Shown here: piece by piece, positions 1-6,679 of the stretch
Numbering within the stretch: the stretch's first letter is position 1
Layout of the letters: every line of letters begins with the position of its first letter
Source: SZUA-22 sp039714835
Lineage (GTDB): Bacteria > Bacteroidota > Ignavibacteria > Ignavibacteriales > Melioribacteraceae
Assembly (NCBI GenBank): GCA_039714835.1
Contig: JBDLIN010000083.1
Span: 1-14,733, forward strand
Length of the DNA: 14,733 nucleotides
Direction of reading: 5' to 3'
Notes under the pieces: model-generated
Databases searched by the model: none
Seen by the model: only the letters and a program-made list of their open reading frames with translations
What the model was told of the DNA's origin: nothing
Made by a program: the position numbers and the translations under genes

Positions 1-81
1 TTATAATCAGTCACCTTTTATTATTTTGTGTCTTATATGAAATAAAAAGCTAATAGATTATATCAAACATAAAAAACTAGC

Positions 82-972
82 ATGAAAATACTCTTAGTCT
101 ATAATAATTTCGCGGGAAACGGCAGAGCTAAAAACACACTCCCCAAAGTAGAAGTATTGCTAAAAAAGTACAATATTGATTATACCCTTGCAATAACTAA
201 ACACAAAGGTAACGGGACAGAAATTGTGGAAACTGCAGACTTTGCACAATATGATGGATTAGTTGCTGCTGGTGGTGATGGAACTCTGTTTGAAGTTATC
301 AATGGATATTTCAAAAATAAATCTGAAACACGAATTCCAATTGGGATCCTACCAGTTGGAACCGGTAATGCATTTGTACGCGATATGGGATTAGATAATA
401 CTCAAATTGAAGAGGCAATTGAAATTATTAGTAAACAGAAGTTGAGAAAGGTTGATGTTGGTAAATTTCACACGCAAGGAGAAAATTATTATTTCTTAAA
501 CATTATTGGTGCTGGATTCGTAGCAGATGTAAATGCAACTGCTCAGAAACTTAAAATGTTTGGAAATCTATCCTACACAATTGGTGTGTTTTACCAAACT
601 CTTCTTTTACACTCAACCAAAATGAAATTAGAGATTGATGGAAAACAAATTGATTCAGACTCAACTTTTATTGAGGTATCAAATACTCGATATACATCCA
701 ACTTTCTTATGGCGCCAACTGCTGAAATTGATGATGGTTTGCTGGATATTACATTAGCTCACAAACTTACACGAAGAAAATTATTAAAAACATTTCCAAA
801 AATATTTACCGGCGAACACGTTAATGCAGTTGAAGTAGAGACCTTTAAAGCTAGTCATATTAAAATAGAATACGACGAACCAAAAGTGCTGACACCTGAT
901 GGAGAACTGATTGGAACAACACCTGTTGAAATAAGTTGTCTTAAACATGCCATAGAGGTTTATTGGAAATGA
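82..972 (+). CDS. Diacylglycerol kinase family lipid kinase (DgkB/YegS-like)
   Basis: Predicted soluble lipid kinase of the DAGK catalytic family, which transfers phosphate from ATP to diacylglycerol or a related lipid at the inner face of the membrane. The nucleotide-binding signature GGDGT lies at residues 64-68, followed by PVGTGNAF at 91-98. The second domain carries APTAEIDDGLLDI at 211-223 and TPDGE at 271-275, where the Asp of DGE matches the proposed catalytic base of DgkB. The 296-residue length is typical of the family. The ATG at 82 is preceded by an A-rich leader without a clear Shine-Dalgarno. Its TGA overlaps the ATG of the acyltransferase gene, so the two are probably translated together. 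The exact lipid substrate (diacylglycerol, sphingoid base or other) cannot be read from sequence. The family assignment is firm. Confidence 0.93.
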   Translation: MKILLVYNNFAGNGRAKNTLPKVEVLLKKYNIDYTLAITKHKGNGTEIVETADFAQYDGLVAAGGDGTLFEVINGYFKNKSETRIPIGILPVGTGNAFVRDMGLDNTQIEEAIEIISKQKLRKVDVGKFHTQGENYYFLNIIGAGFVADVNATAQKLKMFGNLSYTIGVFYQTLLLHSTKMKLEIDGKQIDSDSTFIEVSNTRYTSNFLMAPTAEIDDGLLDITLAHKLTRRKLLKTFPKIFTGEHVNAVEVETFKASHIKIEYDEPKVLTPDGELIGTTPVEISCLKHAIEVYWK

Positions 973-1676
973 AATATGTCCTTTCCCTTTATTTATGGTT
1001 TGTTGGGTTTATCTACTTTGTTTTCTTTTTTTCTTTCGCAATAATAGTCTCATATATTTTCTCTCCAAATCGATATACTCCTTGGTTACAAAAGATCTTG
1101 CAGTTTTCCTTTAAAATTATGTTAATTGATGTTGCTGTTGAGGGTCTCGAAAATATTATTCCAAACAAAACATATCTTTATATGGCAAATCATGTTTCCC
1201 TTTTCGACATTCCTCTACTTGGGGGATTTGTACCAGGATATGCCCGTGGAGTTGAAGCAGACCGGCAGCATAAATGGCCTCTTTATGGCTGGGCAATGAG
1301 ACGATTAGGAAATATTCCAATTGATAGAAATAATATTTTTAGTTCACTAAAAAGTATGAACGAAACAGGGGATGTTCTTGCCGAAGGTAAATCTATGATA
1401 ATTTTACCTGAAGGTCATCGAACAATGGATGGAGAACTTCGTCAATTTAAGTCATTTCCTTTTCTTTTATCTAAAAAAGCAGAAGCTGAAATCATTCCAA
1501 TTGGTCTATCCGGTTTATATACTTTAAAGAATAAAAATTCTTGGGTAATAACTCCAAACAGAGTAAAAATCAAATTTGGAAAACCTGTTTCCCTTGAGAC
1601 AATTCAACAACTTTCCACAAAAGAGCTGCGAGAGAAAGTACGAGAAGAAATTAAAAGCTTAATTGAGTATATATAA
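969..1676 (+). CDS. plsC: 1-acyl-sn-glycerol-3-phosphate acyltransferase (PlsC family)
   Basis: Membrane-associated acyltransferase expected to convert lysophosphatidate plus an acyl donor to phosphatidate. The start at ATG 969 is chosen over an in-frame TTG at 963 because ATG/TGA overlap by four bases (ATGA) with the upstream kinase gene, and AGAGG lies 10 nt before it. That start gives 235 residues. A hydrophobic N-terminal helix spans about residues 5-31. The catalytic NH(X4)D motif is NHVSLFD at 74-80, the GNIPIDR block is at 114-120, the substrate-binding motif reads PEGHR at 147-151, and IPIGL is at 176-180. The third motif is usually EGTR; here Thr is replaced by His. Pairing with a DAG kinase makes sense, since both enzymes yield phosphatidic acid. 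The family is clear, but acyl specificity is not, and a role in lipid recycling or an unusual lipid is possible. Confidence 0.88.
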   Translation: MKYVLSLYLWFVGFIYFVFFFSFAIIVSYIFSPNRYTPWLQKILQFSFKIMLIDVAVEGLENIIPNKTYLYMANHVSLFDIPLLGGFVPGYARGVEADRQHKWPLYGWAMRRLGNIPIDRNNIFSSLKSMNETGDVLAEGKSMIILPEGHRTMDGELRQFKSFPFLLSKKAEAEIIPIGLSGLYTLKNKNSWVITPNRVKIKFGKPVSLETIQQLSTKELREKVREEIKSLIEYI

Positions 1677-1685
1677 AATTGTGAG

Positions 1686-2228
1686 TTATTGCTTCTCCAA
1701 AATCTCTTTTAAGTTATCCAACCCTTGATGAAGATCTTTTCCAAGTTCAGCATCCATGTCCATAAAAAGGAGCATCAAATTGGAAGGATACGGCATTTCT
1801 CCTTCGAAACCCCATTTGACGGATGTAGTTACTGAATCAAGGCTAGTGAATGTTAAGTAAGCAGGTGAAGTCGATTCCCATGGTTCGAGAAATCTCAATT
1901 CATAATCGATGCGTTTTCCTTTATCAATCATAGTAATTTCCTGTTCTCCTTTACCAACATCCGGATGATCACTATCCCATGCTGAAATAAATCCGACAGT
2001 TCCATCAATTCCGACATACTCACGTTTCATATTTGGATCTATTTTTGCCCAAACAGAGAAATTCTCTTGGTTTCTTAAGTATTTAGTATACTCAAACACA
2101 ACTGAAGTTGGTTTGTTGATTGTAGTGTCTCTTTCAACTTTAAATTCACTTGGAACAAGTGCTGCTATAACCAATACAATAATCACAAGAACTATTAAAA
2201 ATATTATTAAATTTTTAATCAATTTCAT
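1686..2228 (-). CDS. Membrane-anchored SRPBCC-fold (polyketide cyclase-like) protein
   Basis: A 180-residue protein with one strongly hydrophobic N-terminal segment (about residues 4-25), then a domain resembling the SRPBCC / polyketide_cyc2 helix-grip fold. Features of that fold are the opening VERDTTINKPTSVVFEYTK, the central SVWAKIDPNM, and the pattern GTVGFISAWDSD ... GKGEQEITMID ... IDYELRFLEPW. The fold usually encloses a hydrophobic ligand, but no catalytic residues can be assigned and the function is unknown. Cytoplasmic versus periplasmic placement of the domain is also uncertain. The start is supported by GAGGAA a few bases upstream of ATG. The gene converges on plsC, with only 9 bp between stops and no obvious terminator. 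It lies 127 bp downstream of the peptidase gene on the same strand and could be its distal partner. Confidence 0.75.
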   Translation of the reverse strand: MKLIKNLIIFLIVLVIIVLVIAALVPSEFKVERDTTINKPTSVVFEYTKYLRNQENFSVWAKIDPNMKREYVGIDGTVGFISAWDSDHPDVGKGEQEITMIDKGKRIDYELRFLEPWESTSPAYLTFTSLDSVTTSVKWGFEGEMPYPSNLMLLFMDMDAELGKDLHQGLDNLKEILEKQ

Positions 2229-2355
2229 TTTATTCCTCGCAATATTTTATGAATAATAAAAGATACTAAATTTGAAATAATCTGCAATGTTTTTTATGCA
2301 GCGGGTATTGCAAAAGAAACCATTCAAATTGTCTCCTAATAGATGGTTAGTCCAC

Positions 2356-4167
2356 TCAATTACCAAATTGAGTATTGTGCAATTCATCAATCGAAATTTG
2401 AATTAATTTTATTTTCTTGATTTTTTGTGCCGGTTCTTTTTCGTCCGGCTTCAAATCCAATGCGGATGAATAATATGTTACAGCTTTTTCATAATCTTTC
2501 TTCTGCAGGCATTCATTACCTTTATTAATATTGTCGGTGTAAGATGCATCAATCTCAGGTTTTAGTTTTTTAACTTTTATTGCATCACCGCCTTCGTCGG
2601 CTATAAGTTTTAAGAATTCAGGTGGATATCCTACTCGTTTCGGCTTAGAGAATTCATCTTTAACAACGCCATCCATGTATTTCATATTCAAAAACTCAAA
2701 ATTCTTTTTCCATGCATTATAAGTTGTTTCTCCTGCGCTATTGGAATACTCAGTTAAATAACCAATTGCCTCACCCCGGGATTTATTTAGAAGTGATAAT
2801 GCAGTCTTTTCAATAGTTTCCTGGTTACTTAAAAATCTCCCCTCCAGTTCCCTCTGCTTTGATTGAAGATCATCAATTACCAAAGAATAGCGGGGATAAA
2901 CAAAATTTGATACTGCATTAAAAACCCAAAATATTGCGTCCCAATTAAATTCACTAAGTGAAGCCAATCCTTCCCGATAATTGTATGGCAACTCCTTAAT
3001 TGAACAGTACATGGGTGAATAAACAGTCATATATGTATCATCAACTCCAAACCATAGCACACCGCCAATCTCATTTGGCAAATGTGATCTTGACTGTGAA
3101 ACAAATGAAAATCCGGTTTGATATGTTGAGATTGGTCTTTCGTTAAAATATTTTTCATCATCAACTGTAAAAACTAAGGGGCTGCATCTGTAAGGCATAT
3201 TGTAGGGTCCGGCAGCAACACCTTTCGTCATGTCCATTTCAGTCCCTTCGTAATGGTCGCGCATTAACTGCATAACGTCATGAACTGAAACTTTTTTATC
3301 CGGCTTAATCCAAAGGGGCATACGTTCAAGTGACTCGCCTTTAATATAACCTAGATATTTATCCATATTATTATTAACTCTTCTGAACATCGACCAGACT
3401 CTTGCATCACAATATCTTATCCCTCCAAAATCTAATGGGTTATATGTAGCGGCAAAATCAAATTCTTCATCACTTCCTGAGTAGTAACCTTTTTCTCGTG
3501 CAAAGGAAATTACATCTTCAGAGTAAATACAGTTTTCAGGATCATCTAACGGAAATGTTGTTATTCTAGATTGGTTTGCATGTCCGGAAACATAGCCGTC
3601 CGGAATTTTTATTGCAACCCACACTGCTCCTGTATTTCCTTCACCTTTTCCATTTAATTCAAGTATCCAAGCTTCATTTTTATCACCAATAGAAAAGGAT
3701 TCGCCTGAACTGTAATATCCATGCTCAGCAACTAGGTCAGTCATTACCTTAATTGCTTCCCGTGCAGATTTAGATCGCTGTAATGCAATGTACATCAAAC
3801 TTCCGTAATCAATAATACCTTTACGGTCAATTAATTCTTTCCGGCCGGTAAATGTAGTTTCACCAATTACTACCTGATGTTCATTTATATTTCCAACAAC
3901 ATTGTATGTAACCTCCGCCTGTGGAATGGTGCCTAAATATTTCCCGCTATCCCATTCATAAATTTCCAACTTTGCCCCATTTGGATAAACAGCAGCTTTG
4001 AAGTGATATAACTCACCGTACATGTTATAAGAATCAGCAGAGTATGTGATCATCACTGAACCGTCGGTACTGGCTCCTTTCGTAACTATTAAATTAGTGC
4101 AGGCATCGCTGTTATTATAGGCCAGCAATAGTATTGTTGCTGAAAACAAATATATTAATTTCTTCAT
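2356..4167 (-). CDS. Secreted C69-family dipeptidase with C-terminal TPR-like tail
   Basis: Predicted Ntn-hydrolase peptidase of family C69 (PepD-like). A signal sequence (residues 1 to about 22, ending SDA) precedes CTNLIVTKGAS, and Cys23 matches the N-terminal nucleophile exposed after processing. Other family blocks are SAREAIKVMTDLVAEHGYYSS, GESFSIGDKNEAWILEL and SGHANQSRITTFP. The last 55 or so residues (from about 548: NKGNECLQKKDYEKAVTYYSSALDL) form at least one TPR-like helical pair not needed for the peptidase core. The enzyme is probably periplasmic or surface-exposed and degrades dipeptides or short peptides. GAGGA precedes the ATG, and two palindromes lie in the 45 bp upstream. 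The SDAC sequence does not fit a good lipobox, so a lipoprotein is less likely. Substrate specificity is unknown. Confidence 0.86.
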   Translation of the reverse strand: MKKLIYLFSATILLLAYNNSDACTNLIVTKGASTDGSVMITYSADSYNMYGELYHFKAAVYPNGAKLEIYEWDSGKYLGTIPQAEVTYNVVGNINEHQVVIGETTFTGRKELIDRKGIIDYGSLMYIALQRSKSAREAIKVMTDLVAEHGYYSSGESFSIGDKNEAWILELNGKGEGNTGAVWVAIKIPDGYVSGHANQSRITTFPLDDPENCIYSEDVISFAREKGYYSGSDEEFDFAATYNPLDFGGIRYCDARVWSMFRRVNNNMDKYLGYIKGESLERMPLWIKPDKKVSVHDVMQLMRDHYEGTEMDMTKGVAAGPYNMPYRCSPLVFTVDDEKYFNERPISTYQTGFSFVSQSRSHLPNEIGGVLWFGVDDTYMTVYSPMYCSIKELPYNYREGLASLSEFNWDAIFWVFNAVSNFVYPRYSLVIDDLQSKQRELEGRFLSNQETIEKTALSLLNKSRGEAIGYLTEYSNSAGETTYNAWKKNFEFLNMKYMDGVVKDEFSKPKRVGYPPEFLKLIADEGGDAIKVKKLKPEIDASYTDNINKGNECLQKKDYEKAVTYYSSALDLKPDEKEPAQKIKKIKLIQISIDELHNTQFGN

Positions 4168-4178
4168 GATTCCTCTTT

Positions 4179-4212
4179 CAATTGATCAATTCAACTTTGT
4201 TAATAAACAAAG
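4179..4212. promoter_or_regulatory. Paired palindromes in the 5' leader of the C69 peptidase gene
   Basis: Two adjacent palindromes lie immediately upstream of the peptidase ATG at 4167. AATTGATCAATT (4180-4191) is a perfect 12-bp palindrome next to the ribosome binding site. At 4195-4212 there is a perfect 7-bp inverted repeat, CTTTGTT / AACAAAG, around AATA. Their closeness to the start suggests operator sites or a leader hairpin that could affect translation. AT-rich DNA produces short palindromes by chance, so this is tentative. Confidence 0.3.
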
Positions 4213-4364
4213 AGTGATAAATTAATAAAAAGTAAGCACAATCTGAAAAAGTGTTTTAGGTTGAGTTATCAATTGTTATAGACAATATAAAAGGAAATTA
4301 GTTGTAGTAAACATTTGCTTGGATTATTAATGAAAAATGTAGGACTAAAATAAAAACTTTGCTG

Positions 4365-4388
4365 AACCTATCTGCCAACAGGTAGGTT
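4365..4388 (-). terminator. Hairpin at the 3' end of the DDAH-like gene
   Basis: On the + strand AACCTATCTG and CAGGTAGGTT form a 10-position stem (one T-G pair) around CCAA. On the - strand the hairpin begins inside the TAA stop of the DDAH-like gene and is followed, after eight bases, by TTTTTATTTT. This fits a factor-independent terminator, although the stem has one C-A mismatch in the transcript and the T-run is slightly displaced. The sequence also resembles the CCTGCC-type palindrome at 11676-11714. Confidence 0.5.
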
Positions 4389-5148
4389 AAAATCTCAATG
4401 ACAAACAGCTTAATCCACCATCTAATTTCCGAAACTCTGACACATCAACCTCCTGTATCCAGCATCCAGCATCAAGAATCTTTTGCTTTGCCCTTGGATA
4501 CCCTTTTGGAATTATCACCTTATCATTAATCCATATACAGTTAGCAGCATAGCTTTCTTCATCCGGAATTTCAATGATTTTAAACTTTTTAAATTCCTTA
4601 AGAGTTGAGAAATCTTTTGTTGCAACAAGATTATTGTTTTCCAAGTAAGCAACACTACTTTTTAAGTGTAATCCTTTATCAACTTCGATCACCGAACCGT
4701 TCATACCATATTTTTGCAGAATATTGATAGTTTGTTCAGCCCCTTTTAAATTCGTTCTTTCTGAAAGCCCAATATAATAATGATCCTTTACCATCATAAT
4801 ATCACCAGCTTCAACAGTACCAGGTGCTTCAATTTCCTCAATATTAGAATAATACTCTTTAACAACTTCTTTCATTTGAATCACTTCCCCTTTCCGGGAA
4901 GGAGCGCCAGGACTGGTGATAATTGCACAATGAGGTGTAAGCAAAGCAGTATCTTCTACAAATGTTGAGTCTGGAAACTTTTCATCCGGCGGTAAAACAA
5001 TAACTTCAACTCCGGATGTGTTTAATGCATTAATATATTCCTGATGCTGTTTGAGTGCAAGTTTGTAATCTGGTCTTCCAAGATTAGCAGATGTTAACCC
5101 ATTTATAAAACTTGTACAAGGTGTTCGTACAATTGCTTTTGTAAACAT
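4387..5148 (-). CDS. Dimethylarginine dimethylaminohydrolase-like enzyme (DDAH)
   Basis: Guanidino-group-modifying enzyme of the pentein fold. Known DDAHs hydrolyse N-omega-methylated arginines to citrulline and a methylamine. The 253-residue length and catalytic layout match bacterial DDAH closely: the Glu of VEAGD (Glu113), the His of GLHLKSS (His161), and the Cys of GGLSCLSLRF near the C-terminus (Cys248). Pseudomonas DDAH uses Glu114, His162 and Cys249. FVEDTALL at 63-70 and the GRPDY segment near residue 24 are further family blocks. No signal peptide is visible, so it should be cytoplasmic. AGGA lies about 10 nt before the ATG. The gene is divergent from the beta-barrel gene and followed by a hairpin. 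Arginine deiminase is unlikely because that enzyme is near 400 residues. The physiological substrate in this organism is unknown. Confidence 0.87.
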   Translation of the reverse strand: MFTKAIVRTPCTSFINGLTSANLGRPDYKLALKQHQEYINALNTSGVEVIVLPPDEKFPDSTFVEDTALLTPHCAIITSPGAPSRKGEVIQMKEVVKEYYSNIEEIEAPGTVEAGDIMMVKDHYYIGLSERTNLKGAEQTINILQKYGMNGSVIEVDKGLHLKSSVAYLENNNLVATKDFSTLKEFKKFKIIEIPDEESYAANCIWINDKVIIPKGYPRAKQKILDAGCWIQEVDVSEFRKLDGGLSCLSLRF

Positions 5149-5234
5149 TAATTTTTTATCCTTACTTGAAAAAAGGGACTTATCAATTATAATTAATCAT
5201 TTGTAACCATTAAAATATCAGAGTTTATATTAAG

Positions 5235-5250
5235 CCCCTAATTTTAGGGG
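5235..5250. promoter_or_regulatory. GC-rich inverted repeat in the divergent DDAH / beta-barrel promoter region
   Basis: CCCCTA and TAGGGG form a perfect 6-bp inverted repeat around ATTT. It stands out as a G/C block in very AT-rich DNA midway between two divergent genes. On the + strand it is followed after five bases by a T-run, but no + strand gene ends nearby, so an operator or leader element is a better guess than a terminator. Confidence 0.3.
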
Positions 5251-5259
5251 GATAATTTT

Positions 5260-5287
5260 TTGACTTATTAATAGGAACGATTATTAT
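5260..5287 (+). promoter_or_regulatory. Candidate sigma70-like promoter for the beta-barrel gene
   Basis: TTGACT at 5260-5265 and TATTAT at 5282-5287 are separated by 16 bp. Each differs from the classic -35 and -10 hexamer by one base. The pair lies about 70 bp upstream of the ATG at 5360 and just after the inverted repeat at 5235. The main caveat is that many Bacteroidota use a different housekeeping promoter (-33 TTTG, -7 TAnnTTTG). Confidence 0.3.
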
Positions 5288-5359
5288 TAATTTTAATTAG
5301 ATATGATTATCCATATTTTGAGGGTGATTGTTTTTCTAAAACCAAAAAAGGTAAAAGCA

Positions 5360-6616
5360 ATGAAACGACTAATCTTAGCATCACTAATACTTCATTCACT
5401 AAATACTTTCACCTTTGCTCAGGGAGAAGGAGCACTTGCAGGTCATACTATGCAGCGTTCATTACCTTTGGTAGGAGCCGGAAACATTGGAACCGCTAAA
5501 GCAAATAATGATCCAATTGGATATTATCTAAATCCAGCAATTTTAGGCTTCTCCTCACAGAACAATCACGCTTCACTATATTTTATGCCAAGCAAAACAG
5601 AATGGATTAAATCGTTTGGATATGATTTAACTTGGAATACTTTTGGATTTAACGTTGGTTATAATTTTAAAGAATTCAATATTCCAATTTCAGTTGGTTT
5701 TGGTTATATGTATGATAAGTTTAGTTATGGAACAGCTAAAATTTACAATCCAGCGGAGCCAGATAAATTAGATGAAGTTGAGACATATGATTCATTTAAT
5801 AATTTTAGTTTTGGGATTGGGGTGGATTACTATATTCTATTTAGTTTAGGTGTTTCTATTAAGCCATTTGAATCTCAATATAATTCTATATCCGCTGAAC
5901 ATGAAGAGACCATTCTTAATATTGAAGGAACTTCCTTTGATTATGGTGCGATGATAGTTGCACCAATCTCTAAATTATTTTTTGACAAAGTAAAATATGA
6001 TTTGAGCAGCACAACTTTAATTAAGCCAATAACAAATTTCACTATCGGATATGCTTTAACTAATGTTGGGGGTGAAGTAGCGTTTGTTGATGATGATCAG
6101 ACAGATCCGTTATCAAGAACTGGACGATTAGGTTACACTATCGATCTTGGTTTTGATGCTTATATTAATAACAAAAAAATAAATCTTTTAACCTACTCTT
6201 TTACTGCTGAAACTGATGACATTTTGATTATGAAAAATGATTCCACTCATCAGTTTGAAGGTTATCAATCATTTCTAGGTAATATTGATATTGGTAAAAA
6301 TTTAATTCAACTAAAAGCTAATGACAAAGTTATTGTTCACAAAGGTCATACCTTTAATTTATTTGAAACAATAACATTTACATTAGGCAGCTTCCAAGGA
6401 AGAGGATACCCGGATGTGAAGTACACAAATGGATATGGTTTTTCTTCGGAAGGACTATTAAAACTTTTCAGCTACTCAGCAAATAATCCAACATTAAATT
6501 ACATTGCAGAACATTTTGTGTTAGAATATTATGATGTTACCATTTTTGCAGATTGGAATCAATTTGCAACTGATATGCAAGGAATTTCACTTCATATGAA
6601 AAATATTGAGTTGTAA
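5360..6616 (+). CDS. PorV/PorQ-like outer-membrane beta-barrel protein
   Basis: Predicted outer-membrane protein of 418 residues. The start at ATG 5360 is preferred over an in-frame ATG at 5303 because AAAGG lies 8 nt before it and the translation then opens with a signal peptide (MKRLILASLILHSLNTFTFA, cleavage near Gln21). The mature N-terminus (RSLPLVGAGNIGTAKANNDPIGYYLNPAILGF when read in pieces) resembles the PorV/PorQ and UPF0164 group, where a G-rich block is followed by NPA. The rest alternates hydrophobic and polar residues with many aromatic strand ends, as expected for a FadL-like barrel. In this bacterial group such proteins include PorV, the type IX secretion shuttle, but many paralogues have unknown roles, so no symbol is given. 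No secretion gene is adjacent. Confidence 0.66.
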   Translation: MKRLILASLILHSLNTFTFAQGEGALAGHTMQRSLPLVGAGNIGTAKANNDPIGYYLNPAILGFSSQNNHASLYFMPSKTEWIKSFGYDLTWNTFGFNVGYNFKEFNIPISVGFGYMYDKFSYGTAKIYNPAEPDKLDEVETYDSFNNFSFGIGVDYYILFSLGVSIKPFESQYNSISAEHEETILNIEGTSFDYGAMIVAPISKLFFDKVKYDLSSTTLIKPITNFTIGYALTNVGGEVAFVDDDQTDPLSRTGRLGYTIDLGFDAYINNKKINLLTYSFTAETDDILIMKNDSTHQFEGYQSFLGNIDIGKNLIQLKANDKVIVHKGHTFNLFETITFTLGSFQGRGYPDVKYTNGYGFSSEGLLKLFSYSANNPTLNYIAEHFVLEYYDVTIFADWNQFATDMQGISLHMKNIEL

Positions 6617-6679
6617 TTTTGAACTTAAAATAAGTTATACATATTTCATGTTAGAATAATATATCTCAAAAAACATAAA

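Noticed and set aside
2283..2312. Inverted repeat TGCAAT / ATTGCA upstream of the SRPBCC gene.
   Set aside because: Only six pairs with an 18-base loop in AT-rich DNA, with no T-run; not distinguishable from chance.
4090..4104. Lipoprotein signal at Cys23 of the C69 peptidase.
   Set aside because: The residues before Cys are SDA without the usual aliphatic residue at -3, and the Cys is already explained as the peptidase nucleophile.
5303..5359. Upstream in-frame ATG extending the beta-barrel protein by 19 residues.
   Set aside because: It lacks a ribosome binding site and would place a basic stretch before the clear signal peptide that begins at 5360.
6622..6636. AACTTA-AAA-TAAGTT palindrome in the convergent gap after the barrel gene, as a terminator.
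   Set aside because: The stem is only six mostly A-T pairs and no T-run follows on either strand; noted only as resembling mini-hairpin A.
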